Source: Amphiura filiformis (Eukaryota > Echinodermata > Ophiuroidea > Amphilepidida > Amphiuridae). From it: a stretch of 64,000 bases of DNA. The notes under the pieces are model-generated. The model did no database searches, was not told the origin of the DNA, and was given only the letters and a program-made list of their open reading frames with translations. This document shows, piece by piece, positions 24,283 to 36,112 of the stretch. The position numbers and the translations under genes were made by a program. Positions within the stretch are counted from its first letter, which is position 1. Each line of letters starts with the position of its first letter. The stretch covers positions 6,958,608-7,022,607 of the forward strand of contig NC_092647.1 of the NCBI RefSeq assembly GCF_039555335.1, read 5' to 3'.

Positions 24283-24586
24283 TTAAGGGAGTACTACACA
24301 CCTGGCCAATTTTGTGCTTATTTTTTTGCATTTTTACTTAAAATTATAGCACATTGGTGACAAGTAAGATATGTATAGGGCAAGGACTCCCAACTACTGT
24401 ACTGAAAATTCAGCAACTCAAAGCAAGTAGTTATTGATTTTTGATCAAATATATAAAATTTCCAGTGCAGTAGTTGTAGTCCTTGCCCCTATAATATACA
24501 TATCTTACTTGTCCCCAATGCCCTATAATTTTTGAGAAAAATGCACAAATAGGCACAAAATTGGGCAGGGGTGTAGTACCCCTTAA
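24283..24586. mobile_element. Foldback MITE with TTAA target sites
   Basis: TTAA at 24283 and 24583 bracket a ~296-bp near-complete palindrome. GGGAGTACTACACACCTGGC pairs with the right-end GTGTAGTACCCC. Inner arms match as GTAAGATATGTATAGGG and CCTATAATATACATATCTTAC, and AGGACTCCCAACTACTG. TTAA insertion is typical of piggyBac-like elements. Confidence 0.8.
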
Positions 24587-26559
24587 GGCACACAAACAGC
24601 CTAGATACCATAATCCTGATAATAATGTGTAATAATTAATCATTGGCTATTATTTTATTTTATTCCAATTTCCAGGTGCAGCAGTACTACTGAGGATACT
24701 GGTTTCGTGAAAGACAAAGAGGATGATGGTTTGGAAGTCAACAGCTGGCATCTGTTATCTGTCGCATCACTCGCTAGCCGTATTATAGGGCTTTTTAAAC
24801 ACACTATATCCGAGAACTGCTAAAACCCACTAACCGCTCCACCCAAAAGGGGAATTAGCAGTCTGGGTTTAGCAGTTCTCTGGATATAGCCAGGTTTTAC
24901 GATATAGCATGGTTTTGGACCACCACAGTCAAAAGGCCGTAGTAGGGCTATCACTCGCATGCATTGAAAACTTTCCCAACATTATGTCAACAATTAAATT
25001 TTTTGAAGAAAATCTTTTCTGGAGGGTGAACATTTGATGAGAACTTAAATACTTGCATAAACTAACTAGTAAATGTTTGCTCCAATTATTAAAATAATAA
25101 GGACCTCAACAAATGACTCTGACATCATGTGATGTAATCGTAATGCATAGTTCCTTACAGGCTGTAAAAGTTGCATGGAATTATTGGAAATGTTCTAGGC
25201 ACTTTTCTTTGGTTTGCCTCAAATTCAGCAGTGACGCTAATGTCTTTTCATGGCTGCGCCACAACCACCCTTTTTTGCTACACAATTAACTATACGCACA
25301 CGATTCAATACGGCGCCCACTAAAATATGCACCTCCGTCACTACTGAACTTGAGGGGAACCAATGTATAGCCAAGGTTCCCTAGTCCAAAAATACGGATC
25401 GCTAGTCCGAAAAAAATAGGAAATGGTTCACAAGTCCAAAAATAAATAAGGTTTACAAGACCTTAGCAATGGAAAATCTGCAGCCATTAGGACTAGCGAC
25501 CATTTTTTTCTTGGACTAGTGACATTTATGACTAGCGCACCTTAGGATTAGCGGATGCAGGATAGAGTAATTGTAGACCAAATTGTTTAGTAGCTGCTAC
25601 TGGTTTACCTTCATCCCCGTAAATATGATGAGTATCCAGTCCACTAATCAAGGGTTTAGGCGCAGAAGGCCTAACTGCAATAGCTGCCCCATAGACATTT
25701 TGATAATTTATCTAAAATATGACACTTGGCAGCTATTGCAGATAAGGCCTCGTTAATGTCTGTTATTTATTAAATAAATAAAAGAAGACCCTACATGTAA
25801 ACCCTTAACATAAAACTAAAATAAAAGAAGGTCCTACATGTAAACCCTTGACTTATAAATGCTTTTAAAGGAGTGTAAGTGTTCATAGTTTATTATTGGC
25901 AGACACTGTTTCTTTCATGAAAGCTGTGACTGTGCATCAATGCATTCACACCCAAAGCCTTCAGGAAAGACTAGCCGATGTCAGTCAATGCTACAATGTA
26001 GTCTTTTGTGAAGGCACCATATTAACACACAAGCTGGACTCGAATTTCAGTCAGGGCCATTGCCTGCAGTTTTTCAGTTTTGGCCTTTGTGCATGATCTT
26101 TGTTAACTTCAAGGTGTTCTTCATTCCTCTTGACAAGTGGTGCCAAATGGCCTTGACAAAGGGTCCCCCCCCCCCAAATGAAGGTCTGAACAAAAGCCTT
26201 CTCAAAAGACTAGTGGCTGCCAATAAACTGTAAATAAATGGTCTTTTTGCACTCATTATCTCATACTTCATTACTAAATGTATTTTTACACCTATTTCTC
26301 TGGTACATAATTATTAGAAAGACAAGAGTTCATGAAATAAACAAAATGCATGGTGAATATGTAGCTTTGATCATTGTTTTAATTTATTTTGAGATCTGTA
26401 AGGAAGTGAAAAAATAAAAGCACTATTTTTTTCATTTTTTTTGTATGAAGAAGGAAGTCCAACAAACCAAAACAGTTGAACACACCTACTTAATAGATAA
26501 TAAATGATGGGGATTTTTTTACTACATGTATCCTCTATTGTGTGATGGAAGATATCCAA
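24587..26559. other. CTLD gene intron 1, middle part: repeats only
   Basis: No exon found. 25665-25750 is a small inverted pair (GGCCTAACTGCAATAGCTGC with GGCAGCTATTGCAGAT). 25783-25855 is a two-fold direct repeat (AAATAAAAGAAG(A/G)(C/T)CCTACATG, TAAACCCTT). 25378-25560 contains repeated ACTAGTCC-type words. A candidate splice-like CCAG at 24674 leads into a frame that stops within 12 codons. Confidence 0.35.
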
Positions 26560-27012
26560 TAAAAAGTCTGCACAAAAAGTAACAAAGCTGAAATATGCCT
26601 ATAAGTTCAGAACTAGTAATCGTTTCCACAATATTTCTACATAGAAAGAAGGATGATTTATTTACGCTCATTTTGATACCCCATTGGTGAAATGTCGTTC
26701 AATACTGATAACACCGTACATAGTGCTTTTAAAGAAAAACCACAAATTTAAAAGTTGCCATTTACAGCAATCAATGGTTTCAATCAATGACTTCATATCA
26801 ATACAAATAACCGCAACTTTCAATTCGGTATTTTTCTTTAAAAACACTGCTGTGTTGTTATTATTGAACGAGATTGGACTAATGGGGTATCAAAATGCGC
26901 GTAAATAAATCATCCTTCTTTCTATGTTGAAATATTGTGAACACAATTATTAGTTCAAACGCTACAGGCATGTTTATAACAGCTACAAGCGTTACTTTTT
27001 GTGCAGTCTTTA
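26560..27012. mobile_element. MITE, ~450 bp, long inverted ends, TA target site
   Basis: Outer ends are AAAAGTCTGCACAAAAAGTAA and, inverted, GTTACTTTTTGTGCAGTCTT. Inner parts match strongly through ATAGAAAGAAGGATGATTTA and CATTTTGATACCCCATT. TA stands at both edges, as in Tc1/mariner insertions. The 74-codon frame inside has no domain. Confidence 0.75.
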
Positions 27013-27064
27013 TTTTTATAATACAATTCAGCATATTCCTCTAAGTGATTGTGATCTGGGACAA

Positions 27065-27300
27065 ATCCAAAATTGGATCTAATCTATTAGAAATATTCAA
27101 TCTAGAATTCAATCTTATTTGAAAATTAAAATAAAAAACATTTGGATGGATTTTTAAAAATCTAATTTGAATACATCTAATTTGATTTTAATCTAAGGGG
27201 TTAAAATCAATCTAAGCAATTTTAATCCCATATATTAAAATTGAATTAGATTGAATTCTAATCTATTGGATTGAATATTTCTAATAGATCTTAATAAATT
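27065..27300. mobile_element. AT-rich palindromic element
   Basis: GATCTAATCTATTAGAAATA near the left end pairs with TATTTCTAATAGATC near the right end, and (A/T)TCTAATTTGA words pair across the centre. It is probably a degenerate foldback MITE. Confidence 0.6.
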
Positions 27301-28667
27301 TTCACACATTCTGTTACACCTAATTTATGAGTCCCGACTTTCAACACAAGTATTGTTCTTCAATTAGTGAGATTGAAGTGCGTTTCTGAATCCGGTCATT
27401 ATTTCAGTCCTTTTTAATATTTCATTTGTTCCATGACTTCCATCTGCCTCCGCTGCAAAATGTGACATGAAATGGCTCACAGTGGCATTGGTTAATGGTG
27501 TCTGGCAGTTGGTTGTTACTTGTACAGTGTAGCTCTGACCCCGGGCTCTGACCTTTTAGTAGGCCTGAAAAGAAAAAGAGGATTTTAGAAAATTTGTCAG
27601 GGTAAAGCTGGGACAGTGGCACAATCCTCGCATGGGGCTGTTACAGCGCTTGGTTTGAAATCCTTGCCCACCCACTTCCCCAAATGAGCACATGCATCTG
27701 TATTCCCCAGCCCCCCCTTGGCGGTGGTGGCAGATTTACCCCCAGCTAGCTGTTCCCTTGATTGCAATGAAAGTGTAGTTTTGCCACTGGTGCCCCCAAT
27801 TCCCCCTCCCCCATCGGTTGCACACCACAGGGTTCATTTATGTGCCATATTAGGGGCTGTGCAATAATTATCGGGGTAATAAAATGTCCGAACGACCCAC
27901 CAAAATAGCTTGCCCCCCCTCTCAGCCTGCAACATAATCGCTTTCCTCCCTCTTTTGGCCTGCCAAAAATCTTTGCCCCCAACACATGCCAAATTTTTTG
28001 GGATCCCAATTTGCAAACCTTAAAAGGTCTAGATATGTTGTGAGCACAGCGAGCATGAAAATTTGCATATTTCAGCGTTTCCATACTGTTTTCCTAAGCC
28101 TTTTTAGAGCATTTTATTTAAAAGGCACCCCATGAATGTGTGCTGTAAATTGCTTGCCCCCCCTCGGATCGCTTGCTTGCCCCCAATTTTACCCTTCTTC
28201 CAGGGCTCATAATTATTGCACAGCTGAGCCCCTTATAGGTATAAGGGGGCTATCATTTTCTTCAGAAGGGGGGGTCATGAATATACTGGGGGGTCATAGA
28301 ATTTTAAGACCAAAAATAGGGGGTTATAATTTTGTAGCAATCATAATAGGGGGTTATAGAATTATTAAGGGCTGGCGACTGGTGTAACTTTTCTTACACT
28401 TTTTTGAACAAAATGTGCACACAATCTTTATACAATGTAAGATTTTTGCGCCTCCGTATGCCTTCTTTACGCTTATGGTCAAAAATTTTAACGCTTTAGC
28501 GTACTCCGCTCTAAAATTTTGACAGAAGGGGGGGGGGTCCTAAAATTTTTGACCCACGATAGGGGGTCGAAAATTTTAGCCCGCGATCCGGCGATGGAGG
28601 GGGGGTCATAAAAATTGACTTCAGTCACCGACATATTCATGACCCCCGTCAAGAAAATTACATCCCC
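27301..28667. repeat. GGGGGTCATA/poly-G degenerate repeat region
   Basis: 28258-28640 shows repeated GGGGGGTCATGAATATACTG, GGGGTCATAGAATTTTAA and GGGGGTC(G/C)(A/T)AAAATTTT words, related to those at 7345-7470 and 30640-30950. 27700-28000 is the C-rich complement style. No gene seen. Confidence 0.45.
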
Positions 28668-31600
28668 TGAAAGGTGAATTCAGTCAAATTTTGCCATCAA
28701 ACACTGCATCATTTTATATCAAATTAAACTCCTTGATTATAAAGAAAGCCAAAACTGAAAATCGTTTTGTCATAGCACTTTCCGTAGCAAAATTACATCT
28801 TGTCACAGATTGACTTTCATGATATCATCAAAAACATTCAGCCAACATTAGAAGCTTCAATTGGCAAAACAAATCAGGATCTAGGCTCATGATGGAATTT
28901 CCGCTCATGACAGAGCAGCTTTTCTACGGTGCGGAACTGCTATCAAAATCCTCTAAAATTCCATGTGCGATTCTCTCATTACAAAAATAAATCATATATT
29001 TGGGTCAAGTGAAGTATTGACAACATATTCATATAGGTTTCCTTGACCGATCTTTTCTTTACGAGGAAAATTTACAAAATATTGTTGTATTTTAGCCTAG
29101 TCGTAAGAGATTCCCATTGAGTTTACATGTACGAACCTGTTATTCCCACCTAGACCATGCCAAAAACATGCCCACATTTCAACTCGATTTATCTACCAAA
29201 CTGGTCATAGATCTCCAACAATTTTTTGATATGACATAAATGAAAGTGTTACTTACCTAATGTATCCATTTTCAGTCGAGATCTATGACTGGAATTCCTG
29301 GAATTCGTTGCCAAATATTGGTATTTTCCTCATTTTGCACCACACAAACCAATGGAAAAAGTTACTTCCGGGTTGCCGAGAAGGCAGGGAAAGTAGGCGG
29401 GGCTTGTGAGAACAACTTCTAGAATCGTTTGAGTCGGGACGGTAGAAACACCGAGTGCATTAAAAGTAACGAACCCAATGTGGTGGTGTGGTCATAACCA
29501 ATGGTGGCGGCATGATTTTTCCCGTGCATGAGGGTTTAGGGAAAATTAAATTATATGTCTAAACTTGAGGTTGCATGTGTAAAACATGGTCTTTTTTAAC
29601 GCATGTTTGGGGTATTGAAATGATATTTTTTTTTTTTGCACAATCATGGTAAAGATCCATGTCATACATAAGAGATTATAGGACATACAATACTTGGTAG
29701 GCCTAATGATAATGCGTAAACTTTGTACCTGTTAGGGAACTGAAATCAGACTGAAAACACAAACGTCATTCGAGGCTCTGTCTCACCAGTTGCATTTACA
29801 AGGCCCTTGTTATAACCAGTGGTGGCGGATGATTTTTTTCTGGGGGAAGGGTCACACAAGGTTCTGAACAGAAACGTCACATACGGACCAACCCACACTA
29901 CCGAGAACCGCGAATGCCGAGAACCGCGAAAGCCGAGAACCGCTCTAGTTTATATAGTTTTAAGGAACATTTGTGAAGACTTTTCCAAAAATTGGTATAT
30001 GGATATGTCATTTTTCCAAATTATCCCAATTTCTCCCGAAATTAGCTCAAAAGCCAACTGTAGCCAAAAATTTGCCAAAAATTTTGTGAAAACTTTTATA
30101 AAACCTGTGGCCATTTCCATTAAATTTGGCAAAAAAACCCACAAAACCTTTTGGTACAGCGACGCGATGAGTCCAAATGTCTTGGAAAATCGATTCACTT
30201 TCAAATTTTCAGCGGCACATCCCTACGTACCAAACCAAACTTGAGTACCCGGACCCCCCCTGCTGAAAAGCCTATCGACCTGGGACTTTATTGCTCTGCA
30301 CTGTTTAACTTGGCACATTTTCAACATGTCTATAATAAAGGTTCAAATTAAAATTGTGTCATAAGTTTGGCCAGTAATCAACGTTTTGGGAAAGACGGTA
30401 TGTATACATATATGTGTAAAATGTCTTCACCAAAGTTTTACAACATCTTATCTTTGCTGCTATGGGAGCTTATGGGGTTTACAACCTCATTAGAAGCTAT
30501 ATTAGACATAGTGAGAGATAACGGTTACGGTACCAGGCAATTCATGGCATGCTATAAATGATAAGAAGTAGTGAGATCTGGGATACTGTAAAATTCCGTC
30601 TACAAGCATAATTCCAAAACTCAAATTGATTTCTGAGGGGGGGGGGTCTAATGTCAACACGTGTCATGCAAGCTCATGCAGGACACATATCATTAGCTAT
30701 TATTTGACCAGAATATGGCGGTTGGATGCATTATCATGATTATTGCAAATGTATGTGGTGTTGGTTACCGTAGTAAATTTGTTTATGACCCCCCTATTAG
30801 GCTCTATCGCCGGCTAAAATTCAAGTTGGCCGTCCGAGTTGACTCGCAGATTCAAATGTTGAGTCACCAGACCTTAATAAATCTATACCCCCTATTTTTG
30901 GTATGAAAATTCTATGATCCTCAGTATATTCATTACCCCACCATATCCCGAAGAAAATGACAGCCCCTCCCATATATAGGCATATGTCCCGGCCTATGTC
31001 TATGAACCATGCTTGTATTTTTTATAGAGAATTCTTGTTTTAATAACCACGGCCTACGAGCTGTGTTTAGTAGTTGCGAACGGGAAAATTGAAAATTGTT
31101 AATTTTTACATTTTTTTACTCCGTATTATCATGCTATTTCATGAATTTCTACTTGCTTTTTAACCAAGAAATTGAATGAACTTGATGAAGTTGCTTCTCT
31201 AGTAACAGTAGGTCAAGATATATTGTGTGCCAAGTTAGAGAAACTAAGCAAAGTAGGCGTAGCAAGTCAGAACCATAACATGCTCGATTTGGCAGTGCAT
31301 AGAAATGCATAGTATTCAACATATTCAATGACAGTGTGTGGGTAAGCTTTGATATCATATGGCCATGCATTTTGAGTTGGGCCAGTAAATAGGTAGTCCT
31401 GCCAGCAAGACTACAGTCTTTATCATAAACATAATGACATCTACGGACTAGGTATGACGAGTTACAGTTACCATGGTTACTGGAACTAGTAAATAGGTGG
31501 AGATGTTCATGGGCGCAACATTTTGGGGGTCATCTTTCTTATTTTCTCAGTTAATTTGTAGTTCGAGAAACACTAGCAATGAATTTGGAGTAGGTATGAG

Positions 31601-32362
31601 AGGCAAACCTCAGTTAACACATTTGCTAGTCAGCCAAAATGGCTTAAACCGGGGCTCAAACACATTATATTACATAGAAATTTAAAAGAACAGCTAGCTC
31701 TAGGACAGGTATCCATACTTGTATACTGCCGTTCTTCCGTGAACGGCAGTATACTAAAACGTTGCTATATTAAATTCACCAGCTAATGTTGTCGGTTTTC
31801 ACTCATTGTTCAAAATGTGACATGCACAACAAATACAGCCCCCGAAATAGTCTACTTTTAGCGGACCTTAACTCCAAAACAATTTAGTCAAAGTTAAAAA
31901 TGCGATCCCCAACCCTTTGCTTACCTTTGGACGAATTTGTAGTAATCTCCGCTAGCCACGTGTTGAAAAATGTCTGGTACTTGCCTGGTACAAACATAGA
32001 AATGGCCACTTTGCTTCAGTCCTGGCAATGAATATTTCTTCCGTAATCCAATGTTTCCAACGTGGGCGCCACGATGATAGTCTCCTACACAACCAGATTG
32101 TGTCGGCCTGACGCTCATCGATCCTAATCGCTGAAGTGAGGACAGAAAAGCTGCTATCATCACTGTTTTAAGATCTAGAAACACTACCGAAATGCTGTTT
32201 TGTTAGCTGAATCTTTTTGATGAAAGTCAATCTTTGACAAGATGTAACTTTGCTACGGAAAGTGCTATGACAAAACGGTTTCAGTTTTGGCTTTCTTTAC
32301 TCAAGGCTGTAATTTGATATATTAAATGATGTGGTTTGATGGCAAATTTGAATTTACCTTTC
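28668..32362. mobile_element. Possible 3.7-kb element with ~165-bp inverted ends
   Basis: 28668-28846 and 32200-32362 are inverted copies: TGCCATCAAAC, AAAGAAAGCCAAAACTGAAA, TTTGTCATAGCACTTTCCGTA and ATTGACTTTCAT recur in reverse. Identity looks high over about 165 bp. The enclosed 3.35 kb carries no transposase that I recognise, but does hold a possible minus-strand exon (31925-32184). It could be a transposon, or a segmental inverted duplication inside intron 1. Confidence 0.5.
31925..32184 (-). CDS. Possible exon of an unidentified secreted protein (minus strand)
   Basis: An open frame starts MFLDLKTVMIAAFLSSLQRL, somewhat like a signal peptide, continues with a region holding two cysteines (SGCVGDYHRGAHVGN and HFYVCTRQVPD), and runs straight into CCAAAG|GTAAGC, a good 5' splice site. 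Codon choice looks protein-like. It would lie antisense in CTLD intron 1 and adjoins the inverted repeat at 32200-32362. I recognise no family and found no partner exon. An alternative start is an acceptor (TTAAAACAG) at about 32165. Confidence 0.3.
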
Positions 32363-32562
32363 ATACCTATTTGGAGGGCATGTATATCATGTGTATTGAA
32401 CCCACATCATTACATTTCTATCCAATTATGGCGAGTGGTCCGAATTTTGAGCCATACAAGTTTAATATGTGGTGAACTTTGTTTGAGCATATTCTCTAAC
32501 TGTATGAAAATAATTAAAATGTATTTTTATTTCACTATTTTGTGAATCATTTACAATTTCAG

Positions 32563-32625
32563 GAGTAGTCACTCTCTCTCATGGATTGCTGGAACTGGAT
32601 GGATTCCCAGACTTGGGAGCATTTG
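32563..32625 (+). CDS. CTLD gene exon 2: end of signal peptide and N-terminal spacer
   Basis: Acceptor TTACAATTTCAG and donor G|GTAAGT bound 63 nt, phase 1 to phase 1. The translation VVTLSHG completes the signal peptide; LLELDGFPDLGAF is the start of the mature chain and leads in phase into CTLD A1. Its short length and symmetrical phases fit a linker exon. Confidence 0.7.
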
Positions 32626-32644
32626 GTAAGTATAAACACTTACC

Positions 32645-32850
32645 CAAGAACTCTAGCTTCGAATTTGCACACAATAGTTACACATTCGATGCTAGAGTCA
32701 GAGCGTGTTGCTATCTTTTTTCGGTCGGACAGCAGTGCAATTTTTTCACCGGAGATTATTTATTCTGTTAATGTTGAAATTTAGATGAAAGTCATTTCGA
32801 CGAGTCAACTGTATCTTTTGAGCAAGATTTGCCTATTTTGGACAATTTTG
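32645..32850. repeat. Intronic segment shared with intron 17 (53175-53380)
   Basis: Segments AATTTGCACACAATAGTTAC, GCTAGAGT, GTGTTGC(T/C)ATC and GAGTCAACT(G/A)TATCTTTT occur in the same order and orientation in both introns. Both introns precede or lie within a type A domain. This is either a surviving piece of the duplicated block or an independent repeat. Confidence 0.65.
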
Positions 32851-33372
32851 CTGGAGTGTAATGTTAGCAAGGCTTCTTGAGCAAGTAAATGCATGCCTTC
32901 ATGAATTAAAGCAATATTGTGAAGATTTGTTTTCAAGATTTTTAAGATTAAGATTTAATTCAGTCAATCCTGATAGATTCATTTGCATTGTATCTTGGCA
33001 CTAGAATATGAAAAAAAAAAGTCTTTCATTTAACATTTTTGTATTCATTTTATTGGCTCAAATTTAAAAAGGCACATCTCATTGTGAAAATTAACATCTT
33101 GTGGAAAACAGTGACTAGAATGCTGTTGAAAATCCGTACAATATTGTTGTTTTTTTACATCATATGAAATTAAAGAAACATACATATAACATATTACATA
33201 TGTACATATTCTAATCTAGACTACATGCAATTGCTGCTTTAGTGCTTTTTAAAGAAAACCAGAGAGGCAAGTCATGTTGGGCTGTTAAACTTTTAAAAAT
33301 TATTTTTGGAACTGTGCACGGTAGTGCAGTGATTCAGCAGTTGATGTACCATTTTCACATTTTTTTTTTCAG

Positions 33373-33540
33373 CAAATGAAACTGGTGGATGCCCAGACGG
33401 TTGGTATAGATTAGACTCTAAGTGCTACTCACTCAGCGGTACGGTTGATGCTAAGACATGGCAGGAGGCAAGGGAATGGTGCAATGTCAATGGCCCAGCA
33501 AATGGAGATTTGGCTACAATCTTTGCCCCAGGATTACAAT
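33373..33540 (+). CDS. CTLD A1, exon 1 of 3 (gene exon 3)
   Basis: After TTTTTTTTTCAG the frame reads NETGGCPDGWYRLDSKCYSL, the usual CTLD start with the first cysteine pair, then TWQEAREWC (helix 1 with its cysteine) and GDLATIFAPGLQ. Donor T|GTAAGA, phase 1-1, 168 nt. NET at the start is a potential N-glycosylation site. Confidence 0.9.
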
Positions 33541-33643
33541 GTAAGAATATGAGGGTTTCTTAGGTTTTTTTTTGGTTTTTTTTTCATATATTACAGAGAT
33601 AAAAACAACAAACATGCAAAAAAAAAAATAATAAGAAGAATGG

Positions 33644-33910
33644 CAATTATACTTGATGCGATCAAGCAAAATCAGTCGCAACTCAGAAATAATAAATTTT
33701 CAGTTTCTTATAAGAGAGTAAAAAACATTTACAAAGCTGTATTTTGTATAAAACCCTATTTAAATTGAACAACCAGTTCCAAAGATATGAGTAATTACAA
33801 AGTTTCCAAAACAACACGAAACAAAAGCAAATAACTCCTTTGTTTGGCTATATCTCAAAATCAATATTTCTGAGTTCCGCCTAATTTTGCTTGATTGCAT
33901 CACATATAAT
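33644..33910. mobile_element. MITE in CTLD intron 3
   Basis: Ends ACTTGATGCGATCAAGCAAA and, inverted, TGATGCAATCAAGCAAA match over about 48 bp including CAACTCAGAAATA and G(A)AACTCAGAAATA. About 267 bp, non-coding. Confidence 0.7.
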
Positions 33911-34588
33911 GCACAGAGAATGATATAAAATTTCATTTATAAAGAAGAAAGGAAAAACTTTGTATTATATTAAATATACTTCAGAAATGGAGGATTGTAT
34001 GGCCACTATGCATGCAAGTCCATCAAGTGGGACTAAATTTGGAAGCGAGCAGTCCTGATTGCATCTAGGTTCATTTATGCACATTGTGAAGGGTGCAACC
34101 ATGAGTGCTTTGTCTGGATAGAGGAAGGAGATCTTTCGTACACTCTGGGGAAACTCAGGAGGTCTTGTGATATTAAAATATGTTGGTACAATGATCCAAA
34201 AATAGAAAGTTAAAAAGTTATTGGTGGTTTGATTGAAATCAGATCAGGTCAAAGAAATGCTGGGTTTAATCCTTCTAGGATAAGAATAGGAGCTTTTGCA
34301 AACCCTCTACAGAATGTATCTAGCTTCAAGTCAATGTGTCATAATATCTTTGGGTGGTTGGTAATGGAGCATTAAAATCGAATCAAAGTCATCACATCAA
34401 AGACAGTGAAAAACATGATGGATTCTAGCTTTCCAGCAATAGGCCATTTCATAAATTACACTTATGATCAATCTTATACTTGAGGTAACATGGCTTCAAT
34501 CAAAAGATCACCTGTAAATGTCATTATGAATGGTTTGCAATATATAGCAATGTAGTTTTCTTAACAATTATGTTTCAATTACTTGCAG

Positions 34589-34734
34589 CATTTCTGACAG
34601 CATTATTGAAAGCCTTCCCAGTGGATATGTGGATTGGTCTGTCAACAGGCAGCTCAGACCCGACCTTCAAATGGGCTGATGGTACAGCTCTTGACTATAC
34701 CAGATGGGCAGAAAACCAGCCAGAGGGAGGAACG
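34589..34734 (+). CDS. CTLD A1, exon 2 of 3 (gene exon 4)
   Basis: Acceptor TTACTTGCAG; reads FLTALLKAFPVDMWIGL (second helix and the conserved WIGL strand), FKWADGT and WAENQPEGG. The QPE tripeptide sits where sugar-binding CTLDs have EPN or QPD. Donor ACG|GTAAGT, phase 1-0, 146 nt. Its 3' half and donor are repeated five more times downstream (34735-35310). Confidence 0.9.
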
Positions 34735-35310
34735 GTAAGTAATATAAGATCTCTATTGCAAGAAGTTGGGACCCGACCTTCAAATGGGCTGATGGTACAA
34801 CTCTTGACTTTACCAGATGGGCAGAAAACCAGCCAGAGGGAGGCATGGTAAGTAATAAAAGATCTCTATTGCAAGAAGTTGGGACCCGACCTTCAAATGG
34901 GCTGATGGTACAACTCTTGACTATTCCAGATGGGCAGAAAACCAGCCAGAGGGAGGCACGGTAAGTAATATAAGATCTCTATTGCAAGAAGTTAGGACCC
35001 AACCTTCAAATGGGCTGATGGCACAACTCTTGACTATTCCAGATGGGCAGAAAACCAGCCAGAGGGAGGAACGGTAAGTAATATAAGATCTCTATTGCAA
35101 GAAGTTAGGACCCAACCTTCAAATGGGCTGATGGTACAGCTCTTGACTATTCCAGATGGGCAGAAAACCAGCCAGAGGGAGGCACGGTAAGTAATAAAAG
35201 ATCTCTATTGCAAGGAGTTAGGACCCAACCTTCAAATGGGCTGACGGCACAACTCTTGACTATTCCAGATGGGCAGAAAACCAGCCAGAGGGAGGCATGG
35301 TATGTAAAAT
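34735..35310 (+). repeat. 113-bp tandem array carrying the 5' splice site of gene exon 4
   Basis: The real donor GTAAGT is at 34735; copies follow at 34848, 34961, 35074, 35187 and 35300 (the last as GTATGT), each exactly 113 bp apart. Each unit holds about 28 bp of intron start (AATATAAGATCTCTATTGCA) and about 85 bp of exon (CCTTCAAATGGGCTGATGG through GAAAACCAGCCAGAGGGAGG). Units differ at only a few sites, so the expansion is recent. As 113 is not a multiple of three, read-through changes frame. Two older, decayed units lie at about 35430-35500 and 35560-35635. Confidence 0.9.
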
Positions 35311-36012
35311 ATCTCTATACAAACGGCTATAACATGTAAAGTTACCAACCATCAAACCCAAACTCATGTATTTACGAACTGCGAAAGATGAGTGCCCTAC
35401 TAGTACTAGTACTGGTAATTATGACCTGTCTCCTCACCTTCAAATGGGTTACACAATAAGGGCAGGTGGAAGGGCAGCAAGTAATTTAAGGTCTGACATT
35501 TTTTCTCAGTATTACTGTGTACAAGCAATTTATGGATTGATGTTGTGCCTTGTGCATAAACTACATCAACAGCAATCTGCATATCAAGCAGAGGGAGGCC
35601 TTGTAAGTAATATAAGATCCCTATTGCAGGAATGCCCGTTTTCAGGCTTCGTGTTACTCCAAATTTCCACAGTTTTATTTATTTTCAGCCCCTTTTAAGA
35701 GTTTATAACCTAAATTTGCGTGCTTTTTCAGGCTTTTCTGGTATAGTCACTTCAGGCAACTGGCATCCCATCAGTGGGCAGTGTAGGCTCAAGCTTTCAG
35801 TGCTGGTCAGCAAAATAAGCTCTACAGGTCTGATGTTTAAAAGAGCTGATGCTGTAACTACGGTACCCTGCTAATTATATTTAGAGGTGTGCCTACTTAA
35901 AAGTGAAATAACTACTTATAAATTAAACATCTTGATTACTGTAAACAAAGTGGGCATTATCAATTAGAAAGCCGTAATATTGTAAAATAAATAATATTGC
36001 TTTGAATTTCAG

Positions 36013-36112
36013 AACAAGTGTGTGAAGTTGGTAAATGATCCCAACAACCCTGGAGAGTGGGATGATGTAGCTTGTTTAGAGAGCAATGCCTTCTTGTGTC
36101 AGAGTGACTTGG
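36013..36112 (+). CDS. CTLD A1, exon 3 of 3 (gene exon 5)
   Basis: Acceptor TTTGAATTTCAG; reads NKCVKLVNDPNNPGEWDDVAC, then NAFLCQSDLG. It supplies two of the last conserved cysteines and WDD at the WND calcium-site position. Donor G|GTAAGT, phase 0-1, 100 nt. Confidence 0.9.

Noticed and set aside
29257-29400. Possible minus-strand first exon (ATG GAT ACA TTA G followed by GTAAGT) with a CCAAT-like word upstream
   Set aside because: Only four codons and no partner exon; a good donor alone is not enough.
29819-30244. 141-codon plus-strand frame
   Set aside because: No recognisable domain; composition is like surrounding AT-rich repeat DNA with repeated GAACCGCGAA words near its start.
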